Positions 49,848 to 61,346 of a stretch of DNA of 64,000 bases are shown one piece after another. The notes under the pieces were generated by a model that did not search any database, was not told the origin of the DNA, and saw nothing but the letters and a program-made list of their open reading frames with translations. The stretch is taken from contig NC_135722.1 in NCBI RefSeq assembly GCF_964656455.1, positions 93,429,313 to 93,493,312 on the forward strand. Direction: 5' to 3'. The first letter of the stretch is position 1. Each line of letters starts with the position of its first letter. The translations under genes were made by a program, and so were the position numbers. This DNA comes from Halichoerus grypus (Eukaryota; Chordata; Mammalia; Carnivora; Phocidae).

Positions 49848-50047
49848 AAACTATGAAGCTTTTGTGTCCATGGTCCAGTCCTCATTTCATGACTCTGAAT
49901 CCAGAGCAGATTGCCATGGGAGGACACCATCTTGCATTGCACTCAAAGTCTATTTTTCATGTGACAGTTATTATGCTTCTTCCCATAGGCTGCCCCACTG
50001 TGATGATGCGGCTGCCCCCCAAATCATATTTTCTACTGCACAGAGCA

Positions 50048-50178
50048 CTACACAATGCTCTCTGGTATATGAGTGGGCTCTTCTTTTAATTTTGAATTTT
50101 GTGCATTTTCCTTCCTCTTTGTTTTTGCTTCTGAGTACAACTGTGTGATGTAGTTCACGTAGCTCTTAGAGTGGAAAG
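50048..50178 (-). CDS. CRTAM: CRTAM, terminal coding exon with PDZ ligand
   Basis: The last coding exon encodes FHSKSYVNYITQLYSEAKTK, RKENAQNSKLKEEPTHIPES and IV, then TAG at 50050-50048. YSEAKTKRKEN and the C-terminal PESIV match human CRTAM as recalled. ESIV is the PDZ-binding tail that recruits Scribble for late T-cell polarity in the mouse and human proteins. The acceptor is TTTTTCTTTCAG, entered in phase 1. The 3'UTR must run below 50048 but its end is not resolved: a SINE occupies 49649-49847, older L1 sequence follows, and no convincing AATAAA on the minus strand is seen nearby. Confidence 0.92.
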
Positions 50179-51940
50179 CTGAAAGAAAAATATGTCAAAG
50201 ATGACCATTTATTTTGAACAATACTGCACCCATTTATTTGAGACACTTTGATTGCACATGGTATTTTTAGGTTCATATGTTAATGGCTTAAAAAATCAAA
50301 TCTGAAATTGATGTGTATCATAAATGGTCTGAATGCATTGTTATGGGCTGATTTTTTTTAAAAAGTCTTTTTTTATGTAAATATACTAATAAACCTGAAA
50401 TAAAATATATAGACGTTTCTGCTATAAAAAAAAACCTGAAAAAAACCCACCCACATTGTATTTAGCAAATTTCTTACTGAAAGTAACAGGGCTTATGGAA
50501 AACATAGGGTTGGGGCAGATCACTCAAAGCCCATGTAACTCTATACGCAGAGGCTGGAGATAGCTCCAGAGGATGACTTTTAAGTGAGCAAAAACAGTGA
50601 AGTTGAAATGCTGGGTTGGAGGGAGCCCAGGGAAGGAGGCTGGAAGTGCAGGTTGGAGCTCAGTTGGAAGTACCCCCTCTCACAATCCATGGCCAGCCCC
50701 TAGGGATGGACCTTTCTGGGAAGGGAGCCTGGAGCAAAGGTAGTCCTTTTCAACTTTCTTAAAGTTGAGACGCAAAGGCTTTCTGCTTGTTCAACAGCTG
50801 AGCTGAGGGCTTTTCTTTTCTTGCTGAAAGTTATCATTCTACACCCACTGTTCTGGTTCCCCTTGCTTAAGAAAGTTGGCATAGGAAACAATCCAACTAA
50901 CACGTCATACTGACAAAATTCTCCTACTTGCCAGTCGAGGACAAGAACACTGACATTCTAGAAACATGGGCAATACAACAGACTCTCTGCGCCTTGCACA
51001 CACTTCCCTCTCCCACCCCCAGTTCTCACGGTTTGCCCTCTTGTTCTCCTGTCCCAGCTAGTACAGTGATTCTTTCCACTTCACACCTTACTAGGTCAAA
51101 GCAAAAAAAAAAAAAAAAAAGGCAGAGGTGTTGTGAAAGGCCAGCTTCCTACAAAAACCTCAATGAAACCAACAGAAACTAGCAGCTAAGCTTTTCTGCC
51201 TAGCTTGCAACTCTCAGCAGGTGGAATGAGTTAATTTGCAATGGAGGAACCAAAATGGTTGAAAGAAAGGTAGAAGGTTCTTGCTTTTCTGTAGTAGCAG
51301 ATGCTCTCTACTAGATTTTTGTCAAGAACACACACATGAGTGTATGTGCGCACACACACACACAATCTCCTTTTAGAAACTCTTCCTTCTACTTTCTTTA
51401 CATATTTTGCTTGAGAAGCTACAATGGAGTCATCAAAAGACCCAAAACATGTCTGCTTGAATCAGTTAAGCCTTGTGTTCATTTATTCAACACAAATGCA
51501 TCAGACACTCCATTGGCATCAGGCCCTGTGTTAGAATCTGAGGACACAACATAGATAAACCCAGCTACTCACCACCTGAAGGAGGACTGTGGTAGCTAAA
51601 GCAACACATCAGAAATGAGCAGATGGTATGGGGTGTGGAAAGTGCTGGATTGTTAAGATGTATGTAAGATACCCGGAGCACAAGAGGGACATATGGTCCC
51701 AGGATGTGCCTGCATGTGACAGCGAGAACTCAGGGATGGCTTCCCATGGGGGCATATCTGCAGCCATAGGAACTTAATGGTCACTAGTTTTCATTTTTGG
51801 AAGATTTACTTATGTTCTACAAGATGATTTAGGTTGATTGACTTTCTAGTGCTAAAAATCAGACTTTGATTTTTACCCTCCTCCTTAAAGGCAACAAATT
51901 AACCTCATTTTTCAAATTTGAGGTCATGTAATTGACTTAC
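50179..51940 (-). other. CRTAM: CRTAM last intron
   Basis: No SINE or L1 was recognised. It has an A18 run near 51103 and a short CA repeat near 51351. The part at 51470-51560 (ACACTCCATTGGCATCAGGC) looks like a generic old repeat. Confidence 0.8.
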
Positions 51941-52027
51941 TTTGGCCCTTTTTCTCTTGGGATGATGTTTCTTCATTATTTGACCTCAATTTGTAACTTT
52001 CTAGAGTGTGTTCTGAGATGTCGTTTT
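51941..52027 (-). CDS. CRTAM: CRTAM, cytoplasmic tail exon 1
   Basis: This 87-base exon encodes ENDISEHTLESYKLRSNNEE then TSSQEKKGQ, the proximal cytoplasmic tail, close to human ENEVSEHTLESYRSRSNNEE (recalled). It keeps the single tail Tyr in ESY. The acceptor is TTCTTGCAG before AAAACGAC, and the donor is GGCCAAA then GTAAGT. Phase 1 at both ends, continuing into the terminal exon at 50178. It lacks an ATG in frame and is found only through its homology and splice sites. Confidence 0.92.
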
Positions 52028-52728
52028 CTGCAAGAAAAGAAAACTATGTTATTAATTTCGAGTGCCCCAGACATCACCTATACGTACAAATGTACATTCG
52101 AATAAGATGATCCCTCTGTCTACACAATAGTGGACTTACCACTCGCCCTCCCATACCTCATGTCCTCATTCATTCTGAGAAGTGTTTTTGTTTTTTGCTC
52201 TGATTCCTACAGGCACTGCGCTAGGCAGCATAAGAGTTGCGGAAATCAAATGACCATGGATTAGAATCAAGTATTGTTCTTTGAGATGGGACAATTCCAG
52301 TAGCCCTTAAAGAACTATGGGGGTGAAGCATTAATGGGAGATTTTGAAACAATACTGTGGCATTTGCCTATTGCACAGGTACAGCTGAAAAGCCAGACCC
52401 TGTCTCTAGGTCTGTTTATGATGAAAGTTAGTCCAGCTGAATATATAGAGAGATTGACATCAAACTAGAAGAAGTTGTATTTTCAATAGGGTGAGAACCA
52501 TTCAAAGGGGAAGTATTTTGCTTTGGGACATAATGAGTTCTCAGCTACTGGAGGTGTTGGAGTCATATGTGGCTTAATCAATGATGTCCAGCACCACTAG
52601 AATGCGAACCACATGCGTAATTCTAAGTTTTCTAGGTGCCATGCTCAAAAAACAAAGAGAAGCAGGTGCAATTAATTTAATAATTATTTACCTAGTAGAT
52701 CCAATATATTATTATCAGACATATTATA

Positions 52729-52730
<2 letters not shown>

Positions 52731-52769
<39 letters not shown>
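52731..52769. repeat. (TG)n microsatellite
   Basis: Nineteen uninterrupted TG units in the CRTAM intron between 52028 and 53623; expected to be length-polymorphic. Confidence 0.98.
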
Positions 52770-52771
<2 letters not shown>

Positions 52772-53039
52772 TGAGCTTTCAAAGTTGGGTGTCTATTTTA
52801 TCCTTCCAGCACCTCTCAAAAGTGACTAGCCACATTTCAAGTGCTCAATAGCCATATTGTGGCCACTGTATTGGGCAGCATAGGTCTAAATAATCACTCA
52901 GAATTAAGGAGGAGATTTATCCTAGTACACACAGATGGAATGAATTGAGTAGATTGTTATTCTGGATAACTTCTAAGGTCCCTTCCAGCCCTGATATGTG
53001 TCGAATCTATGCATTTTAATAGGTACCTTCCATGGTAGA

Positions 53040-53082
53040 TAAATTATATATGTATATATGGTATATATACATATATATATAG
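53040..53082. repeat. AT-rich alternating tract
   Basis: TATATATGTATATATGGTAT and TATATACATATATATATA form an imperfect palindrome that could extrude a hairpin. Confidence 0.8.
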
Positions 53083-53204
53083 TTTCCAATGATAACTTTT
53101 TAATCAGAATGCTTAGGAAACATTACTCACATATTATGGGTGAGCGAAGCTGAATACATTCTTTCAAAGTAAGAACAGAACCCAAACAGTCTATATTCAA
53201 CCTT

Positions 53205-53338
53205 TGATTGGCTGTCCCTAGAATATGAACTCCTTGAGAGTGGGGACCTGGTCTCTCTTGTTGACAGAGGTATCCCCCATGCCTGAAACAGTGTCTGGCA
53301 TACAAGAGGTGCTCAATGAATGCTTTCTGAATGAATGA
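53205..53338 (+). mobile_element. L2 LINE 3' end
   Basis: Short L2 3' end (ATGAACTCCTTGAGAGTGGG, CAGTGTCTGGCATACAAGAG, GTGCTCAATGAATGC) in the CRTAM intron just left of the transmembrane exon. Confidence 0.75.
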
Positions 53339-53623
53339 ATGAGTTTTCCACTCGGGATCCTTTTGTGACTAGAAGCTTTTATAATTTAATGTCAATTCCC
53401 AGAGCTACTCTAATTTCTCTTGGTTCCGCACTCTTTGATTATAGCCCCTGGAGATTCACGTTCTGTATTTACTGCAAAACCAACAATTGCTTATTTGAAT
53501 GACAACACTTATCCAACAGACTGTGCAGCATCTAACAGAAAGGCTCTAGTTGGCAGAATTTCCTTTGTCCTAGCCCCGTGGTGTGGCGCCTTGGAGCGCC
53601 CCATCAGGTCCTCTGCCTCTCAC

Positions 53624-53770
53624 CTCTTTTCCATACCACGTGCGCTTTCCGAAGCTTCATTATGAAGAGCTGGACGATGATGAAGAGTATGAAGATGAGG
53701 AAGGACACAAGGGTGAGCAGTAGAATGCCATTTTTCCTCCTTATCACCCCCACATACTGAAGGCTGGCTT
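53624..53770 (-). CDS. CRTAM: CRTAM, transmembrane exon
   Basis: This 147-base exon encodes EASLQYVGVIRRKN, then a single hydrophobic helix GILLLTLVSFLIFILFIIVQ LFIM (about 24 residues, bases 53729-53658), then the basic stop-transfer segment KLRKAHVVWKR. The helix is identical to human CRTAM as recalled, so this is the membrane anchor. The acceptor is CCGTACAG and the donor is AAAAGAG then GTGAG; phase 1 at both ends. Confidence 0.95.
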
Positions 53771-55545
53771 CTGTACGGAAAATGAAATGAATTTAGACAG
53801 TTCAAGGTTGGTTTGTTTTTGTCACTGAGGAATTTGCACAATGCTTTCAAAATGTAGTTCGACTGATAGGCAACTCGGATAAAAAGACAGAGAGCTTTAC
53901 CCTAAAGGGAAAGAGATTCATATTATTTATTCTCTGAAAACAAGCCAACAGGCACACAAACAAAGCAATTCTGTGAGGTGATTTGAAAAATGCTCTGAAG
54001 TTACATAGATACCGAAGCTGTGAGGTTTCATTTGTAGAGAAAACATGCAAGAATATTGACTTAAATTATAGTCAGGGGACTTAAATGAGCTGTAAGGACT
54101 GATTTTTTAGCAAGGTGTAGTTAAGCAGCAAGAGGTTGTTAAGGAGTGTGAAAAATTATGCAAATAAAATGAAATCCACGAATGTTGGCTAGGTTAAATG
54201 TGGTCCTACGTGAAGGCCATTGGACATAAACTAGGTGAGGTCTTTAAGATCTTTCTAAACCTCACATTCTGATTCTATGGGCTCTAGTTTTGCCCAGATG
54301 TCCTGGCCCCCTCTCAACCAACAAGCAGTTAAGGAGCACCAGCTTTGTGTAGAACATTGTGGTTGGAGCTGCATAAGACATGGTCCCTGTGCTTTAAGGG
54401 GTAGTTCTCTCTCTATGGAAATAAATACATGAATCAACAGAAGTCAGAAATCGATGCGAAATTCTAGATCCATATGTGTTAACACCATAATGTGCTCAGG
54501 GATTCAGAGGCAGGAGTGGTCCCTGAGTTAGTCAGGAAGTTCTCAGTGAAGACCTTGGCCTTGAAAGAAGGGTAAGGAGAGGGAAGATGAGGCCTTTCCT
54601 TTCTTCAGGGGCAGTTCAGGTTGTTGAGGGAAGGGCAGTCAAAATGGGATGATGATGTCAGAGAAAAATGTGTGTTCTTCCTGGGACTTTCGAGAGGACT
54701 GCAGAGGCAGGGGATGGAGGGCCCTTGTTGGAGGCTTTGAGGCTCCTGCTCCGCGTGGTAGATGTGGGGAGCCACAGATGTTTTCTGAACACAGGTGTGA
54801 AGAATGCAAAGGGGTGTTTTAATCATAGTCCTAAAAATGGACCACAAGAGGAGAAACTGAAGTCACAGGACTTGTGCAAGAGATGATGAGGGTCTGGACC
54901 AGGGATTGCAGTGATAGTCGACAAAATTCTGGAAGAGGAGACTCAAAAGTCTTTGGAGATGGACTGATTTTCTATGTGTTTGTGTGTACACACATACACA
55001 GGAATGAAGGATGACGCCAAAATTTGGGGCCTGTGTGATCATTTGGATGAGGTGATTTTGTGGGAAAAGGTGCTGTTTGGTTTTTAGTGATGTTGAGTTC
55101 AAGGAGATGGCAGAAAATCCAGCAACAGGGATATAGGAGATGGAATGAAACAGCAATTAATTCTCAGGGGCATGTTCTGGAAGTGTAAGTATGGAAATCT
55201 TCTGCCTAGTGGCAATAGGAACAACCCTGGGAATGGGTAAACTCTTCAAGAATTAAGGGAAGAATCAAGGATGGAGAAGTAAAGTCAGAAATGTATCCAC
55301 ATATAAGAATCCAGAGGAAGAAGGGAAGTTCTCTGATGGACACAGAGAAAGAGTGGTTGGCAAAAAGTCACAGAACCAGGCAGAGTATTTCAAGGAAGCC
55401 AGGGAGACAACTAAGTCAAGGAACAAGGGAGTGATTAACCAATAGAAAGGTCAAGAAAAATGGGGACTGAAAAAGACCATTGGATTTATTGATTAAGAGG
55501 TTAAAATGTCAAGTGTTTATTCTAAATGCTGAGGGGGATGCTTAC
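53771..55545 (-). other. CRTAM: CRTAM intron
   Basis: Between the transmembrane exon and stalk exon 2. 54270-55470 resembles an old dispersed mammalian repeat (GTTGAGTTCAAGGAGATGGC type) that I cannot assign. Confidence 0.75.
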
Positions 55546-55623
55546 CAGTGGCCAAGTCAGGGTCTTGAGTGGTTTGTTCTTTCTCTTCCTTGTCACTCTT
55601 GGTTGTACTAGAATCTTCCATTA
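55546..55623 (-). CDS. CRTAM: CRTAM, stalk exon 2
   Basis: This 78-base exon encodes VMEDSSTTKSDKEEKEQTTQ then DPDLAT, an acidic Ser/Thr-rich stalk segment matching human VTEDSSTSEIDKEEKEQTTQ (recalled). The acceptor is GTTGCAG before TAATGG, and the donor is GCCACTG then GTAAG. Both junctions are phase 1, so this exon is also symmetrical and could be skipped in frame. A 28-base A tract lies 128 bases upstream in the intron. Confidence 0.93.
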
Positions 55624-55749
55624 CTGCAACTAAGTTGAGAGAAATTAAGACATGATATATACATATGACTGTATATGAATAGTGTGTATATACACACAGC
55701 TATCCCAAAGCAGTAAAGCAGCTTTGGAAACCAAACTACGTTGTCCTCC

Positions 55750-55750
<1 letters not shown>

Positions 55751-55778
<28 letters not shown>
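55751..55778. repeat. A28 homopolymer
   Basis: Reads as poly(T) in the CRTAM sense direction, 128 bases upstream of the stalk exon acceptor. Confidence 0.92.
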
Positions 55779-55780
<2 letters not shown>

Positions 55781-55864
55781 CCATTTTTGAACCACTGACT
55801 TCTTCCGGAAGTAGTTGCAAATGGCTCATTTCACCAGGCTCATTTCGCCTTATTTTTAAAAGGT

Positions 55865-56040
55865 AGATGTTTATGGAACACCAGCTCTGGGCTCAGCCCC
55901 AAACAGAGCATTCGGTAGGTTTCTCACTGCAGCTCTGAATAGAGGCTTCTAGAAGCTAGGTACGTTGTCTGAAGTCACGGACCTAATACGTGACAGAGCC
56001 AATGCTGAAATTCAGAATGCAAAGTGTACACCACTATTTT
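55865..56040 (-). mobile_element. MIR SINE fragment
   Basis: Reverse, decayed MIR: GAAGTCACGGACCTAATACG, CAGAGCCAATGCTGAAATTC. Confidence 0.55.
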
Positions 56041-56324
56041 ATACTTGCTTCCTGAATCAGGCCTATTAGAAGGTCTTCAGAATGGTGCAAGATAACACCA
56101 GGGCATGGAAGATTGGCATCCCAAGCCTTGTGGAAAGAAAACCTAACAGCCTGAGAAGCAATGATTTTTATGTTGAAAAATAGGCTCCCTTGTCATTCAA
56201 ACCTCTGCTTGCCTCTCCCCCTTAGAACGGGCATATACTGTGATGCTTTTGCTAGGTGTGAGAAGCCGTAAAAATGAAAGATCGCGTTTTCTGATTCCGT
56301 TGCTCATCCTCCCTATTCCTGTCT

Positions 56325-56347
56325 CCCCCCCCCCCCCCCCCCCCCCC
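56325..56347. repeat. C23 homopolymer
   Basis: Twenty-three consecutive C in a CRTAM intron. This length is prone to sequencing error and to real instability. Confidence 0.95.
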
Positions 56348-56959
56348 GTCTCTTGCTTTTTAGCCCATTACACAGCGCCACTGTGTGGATCCCGCGGGGG
56401 AATGAAACCACCCGTTCTGCTGGAAATGGGTATTATTAACAGTAATAAAATCGTAGAAATTGAAAACTGAAAGGAAATTTAGAAACCGTATTAAATCTTA
56501 TCTGTGAAAAAGCAGAGCAGAAAATTGGGTTGTTTAGTGGCGCTGTAAGCCAATTTAAAGACAAGTAGATTCTAAACACGCTTAAAAATAATGGATTATT
56601 AAAGCAAGTGATACGGCTGTGCCCCTTCAGATCATTTTCAATTTCCATTGCCCTTCAAAAAACTGGATGGTACATATTGTTTTTATCGGTGTTTAAAAGC
56701 CCCAAACATTTACTTTTAAGTGTTATTCCAGATAAAAAAAAAATTTTAAGAACGTGATCTGATACGCAGAGCTATGAACATGATAATGGTATGAAAGCTC
56801 TTATTCTACTCAAGGAAATTCCTGTAGACACACTATTTGAAACAAAAAAAGAGGACTTATAGGAGTTTATGCCCTTTTTGGATGAGGCTCTCTTGCTCGA
56901 AACACCATAACAAATGAAAGTATTCATACGTGTATTTATTCATTTATACTGCATTTTCT

Positions 56960-57160
56960 TTTTTTTTTAAGATTTTATTTTTTATTTATTTGAGAGAGAG
57001 AGAGAGCACAAGAGTGGAGGAGGGTCAGAGGGAGAAGCAGACTCCCTGCTGAGCAGGGAGCCTGATGCGGGACTCGATCCCGGGACTCGATCCCGGCACT
57101 CCGGGATCATGACCCGAGCTGAAGGCAGTTGCTTAACCAACTGAGCCACCCAGGCGCCCC
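56960..57160 (-). mobile_element. Carnivore SINE with internal tandem duplication
   Basis: Reverse copy; perfect 15-base duplication TATACTGCATTTTCT (56945-56959, 57161-57175). The unit GGGACTCGATCCCG is repeated inside (about 57070-57096). Confidence 0.95.
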
Positions 57161-57737
57161 TATACTGCATTTTCTGAGTACCTACTAGTGTCAGATACTA
57201 TGCCAGGTAAAATACAAAGATAAATACATGAGCATTGCCCAGAGCTAATCATCCAGTGGGTTCACTGTCTGAAAAACTGGAATTATAATCCAGGCTTTGT
57301 AATTCCGCATTTAGAGTTCAATCCTGTCATGAAAAACTATCTGAGTTCTTGACAGCCAAGTAACTGATGTGCTTTCAAAGGTGATTTTGTTATTCAATGG
57401 TAAAAATCCCCACATCTCCAGATCCTGCTTCTTTGCCCTTTGCTGAAACCAAGTCTTTATTTTGTGTTTGATCTGTTCCGGGTGAGAAAACAAAGAAACG
57501 AGTCTCTCCATAAATGAATTCAACCTTGCCCTTTACTGCAGAGGAAATTCAAATGTCACAGTCGCGTGTGCACGTGTGTGTATCAAGCAAAATAGCACTG
57601 AACTTACAAGGTATTAGTTACCCCGAAGCCCGTCCCACTAAGGGAACACTGCTGGTATGGAGCTCCTCCAGGACAGCACTAAGCTAGAGCCAGTGCAGGG
57701 CATCCTGCATTGTCTTATTAAAAGTTAAAATTTCAGT

Positions 57738-57921
57738 GGTTCAGTCAGTTAAGCATCCAACTCTTGATTTCAGCTCAGGTCATGATCTCACGGTCCTGGG
57801 ATGGAGCCCTGCATCAGCCTCCATGGTGGGTGAAGAGCCTGCTTGAGATTCTCTCTCTCTACCTCTCCTTCTGTCCTCCACTCCCCCCTCTCTCTCTCCC
57901 TCACTTAAAAAAAAAAAAAAA
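57738..57921 (+). mobile_element. Carnivore SINE, head truncated
   Basis: Starts within the head (GGTTCAGTCAGTTAAGCATC). Lies about 100 bases from the CRTAM stalk exon at 58027-58107. Confidence 0.88.
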
Positions 57922-58026
57922 GATTAAAATTAAAAAAAAAAATCTTAGAAATGAGAATTGGAAAAATGGCCCTTTCCAAGGAGGCATGATTTTTTTTTTT
58001 TTAAATCTTAATGGGTTGACACTTAC

Positions 58027-58107
58027 CAGTACTAGTGGGCTGCTGAGGGTCTTGAGAGGACAGGGAGCTTTTCTCCAGGGCGTCTGAAGCCGTCTCTCCA
58101 TCCGTAA
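58027..58107 (-). CDS. CRTAM: CRTAM, stalk exon 1
   Basis: This 81-base exon encodes VTDGETASDALEKSSLSSQD and then PQQPTST, the Ser/Thr-rich juxtamembrane stalk. It aligns without gaps to human CRTAM (VTDEETASDALERNSL as recalled). The acceptor is TTTCCTAG and the donor is AGTACTG then GTAAG; both ends are phase 1. The short symmetrical exon could be skipped without a frameshift. A 5'-truncated SINE sits about 100 bases downstream in the intron. Confidence 0.93.
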
Positions 58108-58454
58108 CTAGGAAAGGGGAAAAACAGAAATCTGCAACTACAGAGAGCAGTCTCACCCACATGGTGCTCGGGACAATAGGTTGGAGAATGTACTTAGCTG
58201 CTACCTGCTTGTGAGGTTCTGCGGAAACCTAAGCACTCCGTGTTCTACAGCTTTTGCTCTGGTTTTTGAATCTCTCTCCTGCTGCTAGCCCATCTGCTAG
58301 GCTGCCTGGCTGAGAAGGACAGCAGGCTGCGTCCGGAGTGCTGTGTTTCGCAATAGTATGCAAAGGCTATTTGCTGTCTCTCTCTCCCTCCATCTACCTG
58401 TTAATCCTTCTGTCTGTCTGCCCAGTCACCTATCTCCGTCCTTATTTATTTGTT

Positions 58455-58690
58455 AGGTGGCCTTGGAGTCCGTCACAGGTTGAATTCTGATGCTGTTAAC
58501 TTGCTTGCTGCCCAGTGAGTTTGAGCAAGATGTCCAGTCTCTTGAATGCTCAGTTTTTCCTTACCTGTAAAATGGAACTACTAATGGCATTTGCCCTTGG
58601 AGTTTTTTTTTGCAAGAATTAATTTTATTCATACAACATGCTTAGCACAGTGCTTTGCTATTTATTAAGCACAATGCTTACAAATGTAAT
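58455..58690 (+). mobile_element. MIR SINE
   Basis: CTCAGTTTTTCCTTACCTGT, AAAATGGAACTACTAATGGC, ATGCTTAGCACAGTGCTTTG. Confidence 0.78.
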
Positions 58691-58713
58691 ATTGTATAAT
58701 GTAAAACGATGTT

Positions 58714-58901
58714 TGGGGTGCCTGGGTGGCTCAGTTGGTTAAGTGTCCAACTCTTGATTTTGGCTCAGGTCATGATCTCAGGGTCGTGAGATCAAGCCCT
58801 GCATTGGACTCCATGCTGGGCGTGGAGCCTGCTTAAGATTTGCTCTCTCCCTCTGCCCCTCCTCCCTTCTCTCTATAAAAAAACAAAACAAAACAAACAA
58901 A
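58714..58901 (+). mobile_element. Carnivore SINE (older subtype)
   Basis: Head GGGGTGCCTGGGTGGCTCAG, A-rich tail with AAAACAAAACAAAC. Flanks share ATGTTTGG. Confidence 0.9.
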
Positions 58902-59077
58902 ATAATGTTTGGGGATGTTTCCAGACATTCAGCTTAGCATAGATTTGACCAATGAACAGGCCTGCAACCAGGGAGTGTATAGAAAAGGTGTCTGAAATTT
59001 TATAAATATTGATACTGATATGTGACAGGTAGGTAATGTCTTTATGGAATCTGTGAGTGCTTCTCAGCTTTTTATTT

Positions 59078-59272
59078 TTTTTAAAGATTTTATTTATTTA
59101 TTTGACAGAGAGAGACACAGCGAGAGAGGGAACACAAGCAGGGGGAGTGGGAGAGGGAGAAGCAGGCTCCCGCTGAGCAGGGAGCCCAATGCGGGGTTCG
59201 ATTCCAGGACCCTGAGATCATGACGTGAGCCGAAGGCAGACACTTAACCAACTGAGCCAGCCAGGAGCCCTG
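59078..59272 (-). mobile_element. Carnivore SINE
   Basis: Reverse copy; duplication AGCTTTTTATTT (59066-59077, 59273-59284). Confidence 0.94.
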
Positions 59273-59287
59273 AGCTTTTTATTTAAT

Positions 59288-59430
59288 CAAAGAAAGGAAA
59301 GAGAATCTCAAGCAGAATCTGCACTGAGCACAGAGCCCAACGCGGGGCTCAACCTCAAGACCCTGCGATCACGACCTGAACCAAAACCAAGCGTCAGACG
59401 CTCAACTGACCGTGCCACTCAGGGGCCCCG
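59288..59430 (-). mobile_element. Old carnivore SINE, partial
   Basis: Reverse, diverged copy lacking the A-tail end (GAATCTCAAGCAGAATCTGC, CGGGGCTCAACCTCAAGACC). The younger SINE at 59078-59272 lies beside it. Confidence 0.85.
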
Positions 59431-60103
59431 AACCTAATTGTTTTCTATTAAACCAGATACCAAAGAGATTTCAGAATGAAAACCAGTGCCATTTTTCTCA
59501 CTAACATTTTGGTGTTGCAAAGTACAGTTATTTTTCCACACAAATATACCATTTCTGTTTCTATGTAGTGGTTAATTATTTTTTAAATAAATAAGTATTT
59601 AAACATTTTTCAGTTTTAATTTCTAATATGTAAATATTGACAGATACAATTCATTAAGTAAAAATTCTTTGGGGTCCTCAGTTATTTGTAGAAGTATAGA
59701 GGGGTCTCAAAATCCATAAGTTTGAGAACTGTTGCTCAAGTTTTTTGTTTTGTTTTGTTTTGTTTTTTAATCCCACCTCCAGTTAAGTAATAGGAAATCA
59801 AGATTCTTCATTTGGAATACTAAATAAATGAAGTAAATCATTTTGAAGAGGGTCTGATCTATTCCTGCTCTGTTCTCCTCCTCCAAGCATCACACTTCCA
59901 CAAGCATCTAAGTGTGGATTTTTCAAAGGAAGACACTACTCACATCCCCAGATATGGTGCTTGTCTGATCTTTATTTTCCCAGGTCCTTCCATGCAGAGT
60001 GTGGGAATGAAAGGGGTCAGAATCCTTACTTGTAAATGTGTTTTAAAGCATCCTCAGTTAATCAAACTTTTTAAACTTATTGGATGAAAAAAACCTGTGT
60101 AAT

Positions 60104-60758
60104 GCTGGTGCAGTCACTCTGGAAAACAGTATGGAGATTCCTCAAAAAGTTGAAAATAGAGCTACCCTACGACCCAGCAATTGCACTACTGGGTATTTAC
60201 CCCAAAGATACAAATGTAGTGATCAGAAGGGGCACATGCACCCCAATGTTTATAGCAGCAATGTCAACAAGAGCCAAACTATGGAAAGAGCCTAGATGTC
60301 CATTAGCAGATGAATGGATAAAGAAGATGTGGTATATATATACAATGGAATATTATGCAGCCATCAAAAAATGAAATCTTGCCATTTACAACGGCATGGA
60401 TGGAACTAGAGGGTATTATGCTAAGGGAAATAAGTCAATCAGAGAAGACAATTATCATATGATCTCACTGATATGTGGAATTTGAGAAACAAGGCAGAGG
60501 ATCATAGGGGAAGGGAGGGAAAAATGAAACAAGACAAAACTAGAGAGGGAAACAAACCATAAGAGACTCTTAATCTCAGGAAACAAACTGAGGGTTGCTG
60601 GAGTGGAGGGGGGTTGGGAGGGATGGGGTGGCTGGGTGATGGACATTGGGGAGAGTATGTGCTATGGTGAGCGCTGTGAATTGTGTAAGACTGATGAATC
60701 ACAGACCTGTACCTCTGAAACAAATAATACATTATGTGTTAATAAAAAGAAAAAAAAA
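60104..60758 (+). mobile_element. 5'-truncated carnivore L1
   Basis: Only the last ~100 ORF2 codons and the 3'UTR are present ([20 protein letters not shown], then YPKDTNVVIRRGTCTPMFIA, TMEYYAAIKK). The flanks share TGTGTAAT (60096-60103 and 60764-60771) within a longer A-rich match, so the insertion is a typical truncated retrotransposition. It lies in the CRTAM intron between 58107 and 62648, antisense to the gene. Confidence 0.9.
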
Positions 60759-61120
60759 ACCCATGTGTAATATCTGTATGTCAACGTAGTCACTTGCCGA
60801 AGGGAAAAAAAGCCATTAAACATATGGAAGCCACCAACAGCTGATATTGGAGTTGCTCTTTGAATACTTAATGGAGATCTGGCAGTGAGTGCTAAATAAT
60901 AATCGATAGTTAGATCAGAAATAAAAGTTAAGTCTTATCCTATTATTATTAAGTCTTATGGCTATCATTTTGAGTCCTATAGAACTATGGCCATAATGGA
61001 GAAGAAACTGTGATTTCCCCTCCGGAGTAATTTTTGTAGATGGCCTGAACAATAGCTAAAGAGTAAAAATATGCATTTTTTCAATATCATTGGTTCTTTT
61101 GTTTAAGAATCTGAATGTCT

Positions 61121-61325
61121 GGGGCGCCCGGGTGGCTCAGTCGGTTGAGCGTCCAACTCTTGGTTTTGGCTCAGGGTATGATCTCAGGGTTGTGAGATCG
61201 AGCCCTGCATTGGACTCCACACTCAGTGGGGAATCTGCTTGAGATTCTCTCTCTCCCTTTACGCTTTGCCCCGTGCACTCTCTCTCTCGCTCTCTCTCTC
61301 AAATAAATAATCTTCAAAAAAAAAA
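61121..61325 (+). mobile_element. Carnivore SINE (older subtype)
   Basis: Head GGGGCGCCCGGGTGGCTCAG; body CTCTTGGTTTTGGCTCAGGG; tail AAATAAATAATCTTC. Confidence 0.92.
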
Positions 61326-61346
61326 CCTGAGTATCTTTCAGGAACA

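Larger units (their letters stand above)
35961..50047. other. Intergenic region between CRTAM and JHY, and CRTAM 3' flank
   Basis: Dominated by repeats. Segments without a firm call: 35960-36740, 36740-37280 (old repeat-like, ends with a CTCF-like site), 38150-39030, 40620-41280, 44590-45370 and 47150-47560 (GC-rich, unassigned). No third gene is seen. Confidence 0.65.
52028..53623 (-). other. CRTAM: CRTAM intron
   Basis: Between the first tail exon and the transmembrane exon. Holds the TG microsatellite, the AT-rich palindromic tract and an L2 end; the rest is unique. Confidence 0.8.
55624..58026 (-). other. CRTAM: CRTAM intron
   Basis: Between the two stalk exons. Contains the A28 and C23 runs, a MIR, two SINEs and a repeat-free block at 56400-56930. 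Confidence 0.8.

Noticed and set aside
49528..50148. 206-codon plus-strand open frame
   Set aside because: It runs through a SINE and then antisense over the CRTAM last exon; the true coding strand is minus.
50700..50903. Minus-strand frame as CRTAM tail exon
   Set aside because: Does not match the CRTAM tail and lacks suitable splice sites; the true last exon is 50048-50178.
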